A stretch of 45,286 bases of DNA, taken from Merdimmobilis hominis. Lineage in GTDB: Bacteria; Bacillota; Clostridia; Oscillospirales; Ruminococcaceae. The stretch is from the NCBI RefSeq assembly GCF_016901855.1, contig NZ_JACJKY010000019.1:1-45286 (forward strand), read 5' to 3'. Positions 8,267 to 17,079 of this stretch are shown here, in pieces. Every line of letters begins with the position of its first letter. Within the stretch, counting starts at the first letter, position 1. Below the pieces are notes generated by a model that was given only the letters and a program-made list of their open reading frames with translations, was not told where the DNA came from and did no database searches. The position numbers were made by a program, and so were the translations under genes.

Positions 8267-9253
8267 TTAGTTTCCAAGTTTAACGCGCGGATCGACCAAC
8301 ATATAAGCCAAATCCATCAACAGGTTGCCTGCCAATGTGATGATTACATAGAACATCTGCATTGCGAGCACCACCATAAAGTCACGCTGCATCAGCGCAT
8401 CGTACAAAACTTTACCGATACCATTCCACAGGAAGATGGTCTCAATAACAACCGAACCGCCGAATACGCTGACGAGCCAGCCGGTCAGGACAGTAACGAT
8501 CGGAATAAGTGCATTGCGGAATGCATGCGAATAAATAACCACTTTTTCGCGCAAGCCCTTTGCACGTGCAGTACGGATATAATCCTGGCGCAGCACATCA
8601 ATCATTGCAGCACGCACATAACGGGTAATGCCGCCTAATGATGCAAATGTCATAACGATGCACGGCAATGCCATGTGATACATTCTGTCCAAAAAGACAT
8701 CCATTCCATCGCCGGTCATACCCGGTGCATTCATACCGCTGATCGGGAAAATCGGCATCAAATTTGCAAACAGGAAAATAAACAAAAGTGCGATAACGAA
8801 ACTCGGCAGTGAATATCCAACGACTGTTCCCACCTGCACCGCGTTATCAAGCGGACTGTTTTTCTTGACCGCTGTAATAATACCCAAAGGAATGGTAATT
8901 AAAAACACCAACACCATGGATACCAAGTTTAACATAATGGTATTTCCCATCGGAACACCGACAATCTGGGAAACTGGCTGACGATACTGTGTCGAGAAGC
9001 CAAGATCACCTTTGAGCATGTTGGTAATCCAACTGACATACTGCACCGGCAACGGCTTGTCCAAACCGAGCTGTTCTCTTGCAGCCTGATACATTTGTTC
9101 ATAACGCTCAGGGTCGACCGACTGTTTGGAGGAGTCGATCATCATACGTGCCGGATCACCCGGAACACTTTTGTAAATAAAGAACATGATGATTGAAACG
9201 ATGAAGAATACAAACACCAAATAAAGCAGACGCTTTAAAATATATTTTGCCAT
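8267..9253 (-). CDS. oppB: Oligopeptide ABC importer permease OppB
   Basis: First membrane subunit of the peptide importer, 328 residues, normal length. TM1 (about 9-28) is followed by the conserved PGDPA motif and an extracellular stretch, then five more membrane segments. The cytosolic ATPase-docking loop DYIRTARAKGL lies near 225-235, and the C-terminus ends in LVDPRVKLGN, as in most OppB proteins. No insertion is present, unlike the partner OppC. The ATG at 9253 has GAGGTGAT upstream. The oppC ribosome binding site lies at the end of this gene. About 250 bases of hairpin-rich sequence separate it from oppA. Confidence 0.95.
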   Translation of the reverse strand: MAKYILKRLLYLVFVFFIVSIIMFFIYKSVPGDPARMMIDSSKQSVDPERYEQMYQAAREQLGLDKPLPVQYVSWITNMLKGDLGFSTQYRQPVSQIVGVPMGNTIMLNLVSMVLVFLITIPLGIITAVKKNSPLDNAVQVGTVVGYSLPSFVIALLFIFLFANLMPIFPISGMNAPGMTGDGMDVFLDRMYHMALPCIVMTFASLGGITRYVRAAMIDVLRQDYIRTARAKGLREKVVIYSHAFRNALIPIVTVLTGWLVSVFGGSVVIETIFLWNGIGKVLYDALMQRDFMVVLAMQMFYVIITLAGNLLMDLAYMLVDPRVKLGN

Positions 9254-9320
9254 AGTATCACCTCGTTGCTTTCATAAAAGACAAGACTAAACAAAGATTG
9301 TTTATCTTCTGGCGGGGTTC

Positions 9321-9454
9321 CTATTTCCGATGACAGGGAATAGATTTATACACTCCGGCATTTCCCGGAGTGCATAAATGCGTTCCCTGTTTCGGGGAAC
9401 GACTTATCCATGGAACGATACAAGAAATAGGGCATTTTCATGCCCTATTTCTTG
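9321..9454 (-). promoter_or_regulatory. Four consecutive hairpins between oppA and oppB
   Basis: The 251-base gap between oppA and oppB holds four stem-loops: 9321-9343 (CTATTTCC/GGGAATAG), 9345-9378 (14 bp with one mismatch around CACTCCGG/CCGGAGTG), 9381-9401 (CGTTCCC/GGGAACG) and 9421-9454 (a perfect 15-bp stem with a GAAA loop on the minus strand). The last is first met by RNA polymerase leaving oppA. None has a long T run, so partial termination or RNA stabilisation of the abundant oppA message is more likely than full stop. No separate promoter for oppB is evident. Confidence 0.6.
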
Positions 9455-9504
9455 CCGTCACATGAATATTAAATCAATATAATGCGATGTGAGAGGATTC
9501 CTGA

Positions 9505-11361
9505 TTATTCTTCAATCCAAGAATACAGGATTGCGCTCTCCCAAGCCCACAGACCGTCCGGCTCATAACCTTTGATCTTGTTGGAGTAGAAGTCGTGGTA
9601 CTGATCGGAATACAGCGGAATGTTCGGAAGCAGCTCGTTCCAACGTTTCTGATACTCAACCCATTTGTCGAGCCAAGCTTCTTTGTCGTCAGACGGGATC
9701 TTCTTCATCTCGAGAGCGATCTGCTCGATCTCTTCGTCTTTGATGTAGTTCTGGTTGTAAGAACCGAAGTATTTCTCATCGGTGCTCATCTCGTACCAGT
9801 AAGACGGGATCGGAACGAAACCAGTTGCGAGGTTGAACATGTGGTAGGTCGGCTCATCAATGCCCTGACGGTACATGTTGTTCAAGAGAACGCCGAACTC
9901 AACAGTTGTCGGGTTCAGTTTCATGCCAACTTTCTCCATCTCGCCCGGGAGCATGGTGTTTAACAGGTCAGAAACCGGGTTGTTCGGGGTGTTAGCCCAG
10001 TTGATTTCGAGTGCCATCAGTTCGCCGTCTACGTTTTTATAACGAACTTTGTCAACGCCTTCAACAAATTCGCCGCCGTTCTCGTTGAGGGTCCAGCCGT
10101 CAGCGATCAGGACTTCTTTTGCTTTGTCGAGGTCTTTGTTGTACGGATTCAGTTCAGCGTCGATAACGTCTTTTCTCTCTTTGTATTCCATGGAGGAAAG
10201 ACCATACTCACCGTTTACAACCTGTGCGAAACCGCCGGAGTACTGTTTTGCAAACTCAGTACGGTCGAGGCAGTAAGCGATTGCCTGACGAACAGCTGTG
10301 AACTGTGTCGGACCAAAGTCACAAGCGAATGTGATCTGGCCATAGCCTGCACGCAGGTAAGAAGCATACTGTGCAAGACCTTCGTCGCAGAGGTCGCGGC
10401 CTGCGTTGATTGCTGTACCGCCGGAAACGCCAGCGATCAGGTCAACTGTGCCGTTTTTGAGCTCATCCATCTGAGTTGCGTCAGTAACGGATTTGAGCAC
10501 GATTTTCTCGATAGACGGTTTCACGCCGTCGTGTGTGCCTTTGAACTGATCATTGATCTGCAGAACAGCCTGTTTGGTTGTTTTGTCGTAGCTTACGAAC
10601 TCGTACGGGCCACAAGTTACTGTCGGATAATAACGATAGCCTTCTTCGGTATCGTTGATTGTTTTCTGGAGCAACTCAGCTGTAAAGTTATCGGAAATTG
10701 TTGCGCCATTGCCATCATCTGTGATGTCGCAGTCCGGAGCAATAACTGCCATCGGATACGGAGCAATTGATGCATATGCGATATCAAAGTGGAACGGAAG
10801 CTCTTCAGCAACGATCTGCACCGAGAAGGTGTAGTCATCGATCAGACGAACGCCAGAGAATGTTTTTGTTTCACCGTTAAAGTATGCATCATAACCGGTA
10901 AAGCAGTTTGCATAGGTCATTGTATCCTGTGCTTCCAATGCATAGTAAGCCGGTGCAGTGTGCAGCAAGATCGAGAAGACATAGTCTTTTGCGGTGATTG
11001 CTGTACCGTCGTTCCATTTCAGGTCTTTCTGAAGTTTAATGGTGAATGTTTTGGTGCCGTCTTCGTTGTCAACACCTTCAACAGATTCTGCAACCTGGTT
11101 ATCAACTTTGAATTCGCCCTCTTTTGTGTAAGTAATCGGGGAATAGCCAAAGATGAGGCTGCGGATGGATGCGTTCTGTGCACCGTTGGTCCAGCCGTCC
11201 ATCATGTTGTCGTCAAGGTCTGTAGTAGAGCCGACAACGATCTGGCCGCCAACTTTGTGCTCAGTTGTTGTGCTCGACTCTTCTGTGGTTGTTGTGTTGC
11301 TGCATGCTGCAAACACAAAGACCATCACAAGTGCAAGCACGAGTGCCAATGCTTTTTTCAT
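9505..11361 (-). CDS. oppA: Oligopeptide-binding lipoprotein OppA
   Basis: Extracellular substrate-binding protein (SBP family 5) that captures peptides and hands them to OppB/OppC; 618 residues. The N-terminus MKKALALVLALVMVFVF is a lipoprotein signal ending in the lipobox FAAC with C20, followed by a Thr/Ser/Glu linker. Family-5 features include the early YSPITY segment and the long LKWNDGTAITAKDYVFS stretch, which is characteristic of this family. An upstream TTG also opens the frame, but GGGAGGG is spaced for the ATG at 11361. The gene is first in the operon, with its own strong promoter. Codon use looks highly biased and regular, as expected for an abundant protein. Exact ligand (oligopeptide, dipeptide or other) cannot be read from sequence. 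Confidence 0.93.
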   Translation of the reverse strand: MKKALALVLALVMVFVFAACSNTTTTEESSTTTEHKVGGQIVVGSTTDLDDNMMDGWTNGAQNASIRSLIFGYSPITYTKEGEFKVDNQVAESVEGVDNEDGTKTFTIKLQKDLKWNDGTAITAKDYVFSILLHTAPAYYALEAQDTMTYANCFTGYDAYFNGETKTFSGVRLIDDYTFSVQIVAEELPFHFDIAYASIAPYPMAVIAPDCDITDDGNGATISDNFTAELLQKTINDTEEGYRYYPTVTCGPYEFVSYDKTTKQAVLQINDQFKGTHDGVKPSIEKIVLKSVTDATQMDELKNGTVDLIAGVSGGTAINAGRDLCDEGLAQYASYLRAGYGQITFACDFGPTQFTAVRQAIAYCLDRTEFAKQYSGGFAQVVNGEYGLSSMEYKERKDVIDAELNPYNKDLDKAKEVLIADGWTLNENGGEFVEGVDKVRYKNVDGELMALEINWANTPNNPVSDLLNTMLPGEMEKVGMKLNPTTVEFGVLLNNMYRQGIDEPTYHMFNLATGFVPIPSYWYEMSTDEKYFGSYNQNYIKDEEIEQIALEMKKIPSDDKEAWLDKWVEYQKRWNELLPNIPLYSDQYHDFYSNKIKGYEPDGLWAWESAILYSWIEE

Positions 11362-11391
11362 TACAAAATCCCTCCCATAGGTATTTGCCTT

Positions 11392-11420
11392 ATTATACAA
11401 CACCTGATTTAAAAAATCAA
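11392..11420 (-). promoter_or_regulatory. Sigma-A promoter of the opp operon
   Basis: On the minus strand TTGATT (11420-11415), 17 bases and a perfect TATAAT (11397-11392). The transcript would start near 11385 with a leader of about 24 bases before the oppA ATG. Confidence 0.8.
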
Positions 11421-11570
11421 TGTTTCAAAGCAAAAAAACAAAAAAAATTCGATTTTTTTATCCCCGAAATGAATAATTGAATCGAAATCCATGCATTTTA
11501 ATACGTGATACTGATTTTTTTTGCAGATTTTTTTCAAAAAAACGAAATCTCATTCTTTTGAATTTGCAAT

Positions 11571-11599
11571 TTGACTTCGCAATCTGATTGGTGTATGAT
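11571..11599 (+). promoter_or_regulatory. Sigma-A promoter of the M3 peptidase gene
   Basis: TTGACT (11571-11576), 17 bases and TATGAT (11594-11599). It points away from the opp promoter; about 150 very AT-rich bases with long A and T runs lie between the two and could bind a shared regulator, but I see no clear palindrome. Confidence 0.75.
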
Positions 11600-11662
11600 G
11601 ATTTTATCATTATATTTCCGATAATTTACGGAAAATATACAGTAAAGGAAGGTTATCTGTCC

Positions 11663-13354
11663 ATGAAGTTTTCTGAAATGCCCTACACGCGTCCTGATCT
11701 TGACGCACTCCCAAAACAATTAGACGAACTGTGTGAACAGCTTAAAAACACACCGGATGCAGACGGTCAGTTTGCGCTGTTTTTGAAATCGCGCGAGATT
11801 TTAAACACACTTGCAACCGAATATTCGATCGCATACATTCGCAACACGGTCGACACAACCGATGCTTTTTATGAAGCGGAACGCGAAGCACTTGACAATG
11901 CAATGCCGCTCTTAAACGAAAAAATCCTTGCATTCAGCAAGATGCTCTGCGAATCACCGGTACGCAAGGAGCTCGAAGACAAAATCGGTTCTCTGTGGTT
12001 TACGAATACGGAGCTCGAATTAAAAGGCTTTTCACCGGAAATTATTCCGCTCATGCAGGAGGAAAGCCGTTTAGAAGCTTCCTATCAGAAATTATATGCA
12101 AGCGCACAGATTCCGTTTGACGGAAAAGTCTGCACAATCCCGCAGCTTGCTGCATACAAACAAAATCCGGACCGCGCACTTCGCCGTGCCGCTTATGAGG
12201 CAGAAGGCAAATTCTTTGACGATCACCGCGAAGAATTCGACGATCTTTACACGAAACTTGTCAAAAACCGCACCGAACAGGCAAAAGCGCTCGGCTTTCA
12301 CAGCTATGTAGAGCTCGGCTATATCCGCCGGATGCGCAACTGCTATGGTCCAAACGAGATTGCTAACTTCCGCCGCCAGGTCATCGAAGATCTTGTTCCG
12401 CTTGTCAACAAAATCCGTGCTGCACAGGCAAAACGCATCGGCTGCGACGATCATTTCACGTTTGCTGATTTAATGTTTACCTTTAAAGACGGCAACGCAA
12501 CACCGCAGGGTACACCGGATGAACTGCTTGCAGCCGCAAAACAGATGTACACCGAGATGTCACCGGAAACTGCAAAATTCATCGAACTGATGTTTGAAAA
12601 CGATCTGTTTGATGTGCTGTCGAAACCGGGCAAAGCACCGGGCGGCTACTGCACCACACTGCCGGATTACAAATCGCCGTTCATCTTCTCGAACTTCAAC
12701 GGCACCTCGGATGACGTCGATGTGCTCACCCACGAAGCAGGCCACGCATTCGCGGCTTATATCGATACCCACGAGCATCCGATTGAAAAACAGATGGAAC
12801 CGACCTACGAAACCTGCGAAACACACTCTATGTCGATGGAATTTTTGACCTCGCCGTATCATCATCTGTTCTTTAAAGATCAAACCGCGAAGTACGAGCT
12901 GTCCCACACAGAGGACGCACTGGCATTCATCCCGTACGGCACAATGGTCGATCACTTCCAGCAGCTCATGTACGAAAAACCGGATATGACACCGGAGGAA
13001 CGCAACCAGACCTGGGCAGAACTCGAAAAACAGTACCGTCCGTATATCGACTTTGACAATCTCCCGTTCTACGGCCGCGGTGCAGGATGGCAGCGTCAGC
13101 TCCACATCTACACGAGCCCGTTCTATTATATTGATTACTGCCTGGCACAGACCGTTGCCCTCCAGTTCTTTGCATTGTTCTTGAATGATGCGAAGAAAGC
13201 ATGGGAAACGTATGTCGCATTCGTCCGTTCGGGCGGCACCAAGACATTCGTGGACACCGTTCATGCAGCAGGCTTAAAATCCCCGCTTGAAGATGGCTGT
13301 TTAAAAGAAATCACCGAAACAATCGCCGCTTGGCTCGACACCCATCAGATCTGA
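11663..13354 (+). CDS. M3 family oligoendopeptidase
   Basis: Cytosolic zinc metallopeptidase that cleaves short peptides; 563 residues, normal for PepF-like M3 enzymes. The zinc site is HEAGH with H357, E358 and H361, and the third ligand is a glutamate about 25 residues later in the CETHSMSMEFL stretch. The N-terminal two thirds are helical, as in the family, and there is no signal peptide. The frame is open from 11588, but AAAGGAAGG lies about ten bases before the ATG at 11663, which also begins the family-like sequence. It is transcribed divergently from the opp operon, so the likely job is degrading peptides imported by it. It ends in its own terminator and is monocistronic. Confidence 0.93.
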   Translation: MKFSEMPYTRPDLDALPKQLDELCEQLKNTPDADGQFALFLKSREILNTLATEYSIAYIRNTVDTTDAFYEAEREALDNAMPLLNEKILAFSKMLCESPVRKELEDKIGSLWFTNTELELKGFSPEIIPLMQEESRLEASYQKLYASAQIPFDGKVCTIPQLAAYKQNPDRALRRAAYEAEGKFFDDHREEFDDLYTKLVKNRTEQAKALGFHSYVELGYIRRMRNCYGPNEIANFRRQVIEDLVPLVNKIRAAQAKRIGCDDHFTFADLMFTFKDGNATPQGTPDELLAAAKQMYTEMSPETAKFIELMFENDLFDVLSKPGKAPGGYCTTLPDYKSPFIFSNFNGTSDDVDVLTHEAGHAFAAYIDTHEHPIEKQMEPTYETCETHSMSMEFLTSPYHHLFFKDQTAKYELSHTEDALAFIPYGTMVDHFQQLMYEKPDMTPEERNQTWAELEKQYRPYIDFDNLPFYGRGAGWQRQLHIYTSPFYYIDYCLAQTVALQFFALFLNDAKKAWETYVAFVRSGGTKTFVDTVHAAGLKSPLEDGCLKEITETIAAWLDTHQI

Positions 13355-13373
13355 TTCGATTCAATCGAAATAA

Positions 13374-13407
13374 ATACCCCATCCGTACCCTCGGATGGGG
13401 TATTTTT
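13374..13407 (+). terminator. Terminator of the M3 peptidase gene
   Basis: ATACCCCATCCG pairs with CGGATGGGGTAT around a six-base loop and is followed by a T-rich run. Confidence 0.9.
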
Positions 13408-13428
13408 ATAAAAATCGAAATAGTAGTA

Positions 13429-13459
13429 TTGACAGAAGTCGAACAATATGATATCTTGT
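13429..13459 (+). promoter_or_regulatory. Promoter and candidate operator of the MFS-ArsR operon
   Basis: TTGACA (13429-13434), 17 bases, then TATCTT (13452-13457). An imperfect palindrome ACAATATGATATCTTGT (13443-13459), with matched outer arms ACAA/TTGT, overlaps the -10. It could be the binding site of the ArsR-type protein encoded second in the operon. Confidence 0.55.
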
Positions 13460-13493
13460 ATTTAGACAATCATAGAAAGAGATGATTCAACAT

Positions 13494-14735
13494 ATGTCAA
13501 AACTATCTGTTTACCGACCGCTTCTCTCTTACCCGCAGTTTCTGAAACTGCTCATCGGTTCATGCGTCAGCCGGTTCGGCGATTCACTCGACGCCATCGC
13601 GCTTTCGTGGATTGTGTATGAAGTCACGCACAATCCCTCGTTGCTTGCGCTTTCGGTTGCAATCAACTATCTGCCGAGTATCCTGCTCCAACCGATTGCC
13701 GGCGTGCTGACAGAACGGATGAATCAAGTGCGTGTGAGCGCCGTCTGCAATCTGATCCGCGGTGCGGCAGTCGCAGGCTGTGCCGTTTTGTTTTTCTTTG
13801 ACCTGCTCACAGCGCCGCTTTTGTTTTTGTTTATCATTGTAAATTCTACCGTGGAATCATTCGAAATGCCTGCCGCAAATGCGCTCACACCAAAGCTCCT
13901 GCCGGCTGAACTATACACGATCGGCGCTTCTTTAAGCGGCGGTGTCAGCAAAACGCTCGAACTTTTAGGCACAGCGATCGCCGGCACGATCATCGGCCTT
14001 TTCGGAAGCCACACCGCACTGCTCATTGATGCAGGAACGTTTCTGTTCTGTGCAGTCATGACCGCATGGGTTCGGTATGATTTTTCAAAGCAAGCATCGA
14101 ACGAAAACTCTATTTCCGGGTATCTTTCCGATTTCAAGGACGGATTCAGACTCATTCGCGTAAACACGATTCTGCCGTTTATTCTGCTGATCGGCGCAAT
14201 GCTCAACGGCATCTTTGCACCGATGGGGGCATTTCAGGCGTCTTATATCGGCGATTATCTGCACATGGATGCCAATATGCTCTCGATTTTAAGCATCTCG
14301 ATGTCCGCCTGCATGGCGCTCGGTTCATTCCTTGTGCCGTTTCTGCTCAAAGTGTTTGCGCGGCGCACGGTGCTGTTTTGGTCGTTTCTGCTTCTGTTTC
14401 CGGTCTATCTTCTGCTGACATTTGCGCCGTATACCACCGCACTTTGGCCGGCAGTCCTGACGATTCTGGCATTCGGCTGGTCGGGTGTGTGTGTCGGTGT
14501 ATTAAGTGTGCTCTTCAGCAGCATTTTTATGGAAACCGTCCCCAAAGACTACATGGCACGCATCAGCGGTATCAGCAACGCACTCTTGATGTGCATCTCG
14601 CCGTTTATCACTTTAATCTGTTCGGCACTGGTACTGTTTCTGCCGATTCCGGCCATTTTCTTTCTGTGCGGCGTGTTGTTTTCTGTTTTTTCGCTCTGTA
14701 TCCGCCGAATGAAAGGATTTTCTGCAATCAAGTAA
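13494..14735 (+). CDS. MFS transporter, probable drug or metabolite exporter
   Basis: A 413-residue major facilitator with about twelve hydrophobic segments. The N-terminal FGDSLDAIALSWIVYE and the loop GVLTERMNQVR between TM2 and TM3 (the MFS signature region) resemble the MFS_3/enterobactin-exporter type group of exporters. Substrate cannot be told. Starts at 13482 and 13494 are both possible; the latter is preferred because the purine-rich AAAGAGATGA fits its spacing, though no strong ribosome binding site exists. Sixteen bases after the stop lies an ArsR-family regulator, so this looks like a self-regulated efflux pair. The -10 overlapping palindrome supports repression until an inducer is bound. 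Confidence 0.85.
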   Translation: MSKLSVYRPLLSYPQFLKLLIGSCVSRFGDSLDAIALSWIVYEVTHNPSLLALSVAINYLPSILLQPIAGVLTERMNQVRVSAVCNLIRGAAVAGCAVLFFFDLLTAPLLFLFIIVNSTVESFEMPAANALTPKLLPAELYTIGASLSGGVSKTLELLGTAIAGTIIGLFGSHTALLIDAGTFLFCAVMTAWVRYDFSKQASNENSISGYLSDFKDGFRLIRVNTILPFILLIGAMLNGIFAPMGAFQASYIGDYLHMDANMLSILSISMSACMALGSFLVPFLLKVFARRTVLFWSFLLLFPVYLLLTFAPYTTALWPAVLTILAFGWSGVCVGVLSVLFSSIFMETVPKDYMARISGISNALLMCISPFITLICSALVLFLPIPAIFFLCGVLFSVFSLCIRRMKGFSAIK

Positions 14736-14751
14736 CGAAAGGAATAAATTT

Positions 14752-15813
14752 ATGAACATTCGATTTGAACCTAACTTTTTGCCGCTGCTTGACGCGGCAG
14801 CACTCATCACCCGTGTCTACAACGCACAGTTTGACGGCGGCGAAGAGTCCGTCGACACGTATTTTGGAGAGTTTGCCAAAAAGCATCATCTGCCCGAGTC
14901 TGCGTTCGCGTCCTATACAGAACCGCTTCGTGCGCTCGAACGCGATGTCATGGCGTCCATTTCGTTTCTTGATGACGACCGCATGGACTTCTTTTTCCAC
15001 CTTGATGACAAGCAAAGCTGCCGGCAGTCGCCTGCCACCGCGATTTCTTACTATTTCAGCTTCCCGGACCAGTGCACAGACCGCGAAGAAACGCGCCTCC
15101 ACCTTTCTTCCGCCTGTCTGCCGAGCGAAGACACAGAACCGTTTCCTACAAAAGAAGCGTTGTTCGCCGCGCTTGAGTCATCCGCTTCCCCCTATTCCGA
15201 CCGGCTGCGCTGGCGAACGTTTTTGCTGTATCAGCACTTTTTTGATTACGCCGAGGAAATTCGCCCGGTACTTGAAACGGCGGCAAACGTCTATGAACGT
15301 CACCGCAGTTTTATTGATTCCGCGATTCAAAACGCATTTTCCCGCATGAAAGAAAAGCTTGGCGACCGTCCTGCCGAAATGCTCTCGGTGCACTACCATT
15401 TTACCGCTGATTTTGACGAGCTTGTCGTGCGTCCGATGATCGGCGAATTTCATAGTCTGTCCTTTTTCTCAAATTTTACGAACGACTTTTTTCTCGGCAT
15501 CTATGTCGACGTGATCATTGACTTAAAAGCGGCGTATTCCGCAGATTTCGATGCGTTTGCAGACCCGCTCAAAGCCATCGACGACAAAAACCGCTTTCAA
15601 ATTCTGTTAGCGCTCGCGAAAGGGCCGTTATGCGGTCAGGATTTGTGCGCAATGCTTAACCTCTCACCCGCCACCGTTTCACATCATATGAATTTGCTCA
15701 TTGGTGCTGACTTTGTATCGGTGGAAAAAATCGGGACGCGTATTTTTTATCAGTACCGACAGTCAAGCATCGCCGCCTTTTTAGATGAGCTGCGCGGTTG
15801 TCTGTGTGAGTAA
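14752..15813 (+). CDS. ArsR-family winged-helix transcriptional regulator with large N-terminal domain
   Basis: A 353-residue protein. The last 76 residues (278-353) form an ArsR-type winged helix: NRFQILLALAKGP opens it, the recognition helix region is LNLSPATVSHHMNLL, and a beta wing follows (VEKIGTRIFYQY). The N-terminal 270 residues are helical and acidic with no motif I recognise; they probably sense an effector or mediate dimerisation. No obvious metal-binding cysteine motif of the classic arsenic sensor is present, so a metal ligand is not implied. AAAGGA precedes the ATG. It is cotranscribed with the MFS exporter and likely represses that operon. Confidence 0.85.
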   Translation: MNIRFEPNFLPLLDAAALITRVYNAQFDGGEESVDTYFGEFAKKHHLPESAFASYTEPLRALERDVMASISFLDDDRMDFFFHLDDKQSCRQSPATAISYYFSFPDQCTDREETRLHLSSACLPSEDTEPFPTKEALFAALESSASPYSDRLRWRTFLLYQHFFDYAEEIRPVLETAANVYERHRSFIDSAIQNAFSRMKEKLGDRPAEMLSVHYHFTADFDELVVRPMIGEFHSLSFFSNFTNDFFLGIYVDVIIDLKAAYSADFDAFADPLKAIDDKNRFQILLALAKGPLCGQDLCAMLNLSPATVSHHMNLLIGADFVSVEKIGTRIFYQYRQSSIAAFLDELRGCLCE

Positions 15814-15842
15814 CAATCCGCGGCAAAAAAGCAAAAAACAGC

Positions 15843-15885
15843 AAACCGGGAATCACCTTTTCGTGTGATTCCCGGTTTATTTTCT
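15843..15885. terminator. Bidirectional terminator between regulator and aldo/keto reductase
   Basis: AAACCGGGAATCAC pairs with GTGATTCCCGGTTT. T-rich flanks exist on both strands, so it can stop the plus-strand MFS operon and the minus-strand reductase gene, which converge here. Confidence 0.9.
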
Positions 15886-15893
15886 TTCTATTA

Positions 15894-16919
15894 TTATATT
15901 GTTTTTGTTCCCGCCAGAATCTCTTTATAATCTGCGAGGTTTTTCTTTAATAATGTCGGTGTATCCAGTCCGTACGGACATTTCTTCTTACATGCACCGC
16001 AGCCGATGCACTCTTCAATTTTCATCATCATCGCCTGACTTTCTTCTGTCAGAAAACCGGCGGACGGACTGCGGCGAATCAGCTGTGCCATCCGTGCACA
16101 CTGACTGATCTCAATTCCTTTCGGGCACGGCATACAATAGCCGCATGCACGGCAGAAATCGCCGATCAGCTCGGTGCGGTCTTTTTCCATCAGCTGCTCA
16201 AATTCCTCTGTCATCACCGGCGGGTTATCCTGATACGACAAAAATTCGTCGAGCTCGCATTCGCGCTGTACGCCCCAGATCGGCAGTACATGGTCAAATT
16301 TTGCCTGCCATGCATAAGCCGCCGCACTGTTTGTAATAAGACCACCCGACAGCGCTTTCATCGAAATGAATCCGACGTTTTGTTGCTTGCACAGATTCAC
16401 AAGCGCTAAATCTTTCTCGGTCGCCAGATAGCAAAACGGAAATTGCAGTGTGTCATACAGTCCCGAGCGCACCGCCTCTTCTGCGACATGCAGCCGGTGA
16501 TTTGTAATGCCGATAAACCGGATTTTCCCCTGCTTCTTTGCCTCAAGCATCGCTTCATAAAGACCTGTTCCATCACCCGGTTTCGGACAAAACGACGGAT
16601 TGTGGAACTGATATACGTCAATGTAATCCGTTTTCAACAGCCGCAGGCTGGTCTCGAGATCATTCCAAAAGCCCTCCACTGTGGTGGACGGCGTTTTGGT
16701 TGCGATAATAATCTCCTTGCGCACATCCGATAGTGCAAGTCCGATTTTTTCCTCACTGTCCGTATACGAACGTGCGGTGTCAAAATAACGGATTCCGTTT
16801 GCATACGCTTTTTTTAAAAGCATCCCGGCATATTCTGTGCTCACCCGCTGAATCGGCAGTGCACCGAATCCGTTTTTGTTGACCGTAATACCGGTTCTTC
16901 CTAATGTGACTTGCTGCAT
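15894..16919 (-). CDS. Aldo/keto reductase with C-terminal 4Fe-4S ferredoxin domain
   Basis: A 341-residue cytosolic oxidoreductase. Residues 1-245 are an aldo/keto reductase barrel (GFGALPIQRV; YFDTARSYTDSEEKIG with the catalytic D and Y; later KTPS and DVYQFHNP). Residues 256-314 carry two cysteine clusters: CRACGYCMPCP (C256, C259, C262, C265) and CIGCGACKKKCP (C304, C307, C310, C314). This architecture is the anaerobe-type predicted reductase that probably takes electrons from ferredoxin as well as NAD(P)H. Substrate is unknown. A TTG one codon upstream is open, but the ATG at 16919 has GGGGG seven bases before it. Confidence 0.9.
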   Translation of the reverse strand: MQQVTLGRTGITVNKNGFGALPIQRVSTEYAGMLLKKAYANGIRYFDTARSYTDSEEKIGLALSDVRKEIIIATKTPSTTVEGFWNDLETSLRLLKTDYIDVYQFHNPSFCPKPGDGTGLYEAMLEAKKQGKIRFIGITNHRLHVAEEAVRSGLYDTLQFPFCYLATEKDLALVNLCKQQNVGFISMKALSGGLITNSAAAYAWQAKFDHVLPIWGVQRECELDEFLSYQDNPPVMTEEFEQLMEKDRTELIGDFCRACGYCMPCPKGIEISQCARMAQLIRRSPSAGFLTEESQAMMMKIEECIGCGACKKKCPYGLDTPTLLKKNLADYKEILAGTKTI

Positions 16920-16954
16920 CAAACATCCCCCTTTTTTATAGGCTCTTTTCTTTT

Positions 16955-16983
16955 ATCATATCACACACAAATTCTCCGTACAA
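16955..16983 (-). promoter_or_regulatory. Possible promoter of the aldo/keto reductase gene
   Basis: On the minus strand a good TATGAT (16960-16955) lies 17 bases from TTGTAC (16983-16978). The -35 match is weak. Confidence 0.4.
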
Positions 16984-17012
16984 GATTCTATACAAAAATA
17001 TTGTTCGCCGCG

Positions 17013-17041
17013 TTGACAAACGATATTTCCTGTGGCAAAAT
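17013..17041 (+). promoter_or_regulatory. Promoter of the GH18 gene
   Basis: TTGACA (17013-17018), 17 bases and CAAAAT (17036-17041); strong -35, fair -10. Confidence 0.6.
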
Positions 17042-17079
17042 AGCGGCAGAAGAATCTATACAGAAAGGCGGATGTTTTT

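Noticed and set aside
9321-9454. CRISPR or repeat array
   Set aside because: The four hairpins have different sequences and no regular spacers.
12560-13264. Open frame of 234 codons opposite the M3 peptidase
   Set aside because: Antisense to a gene with a complete zinc site; no own signals.
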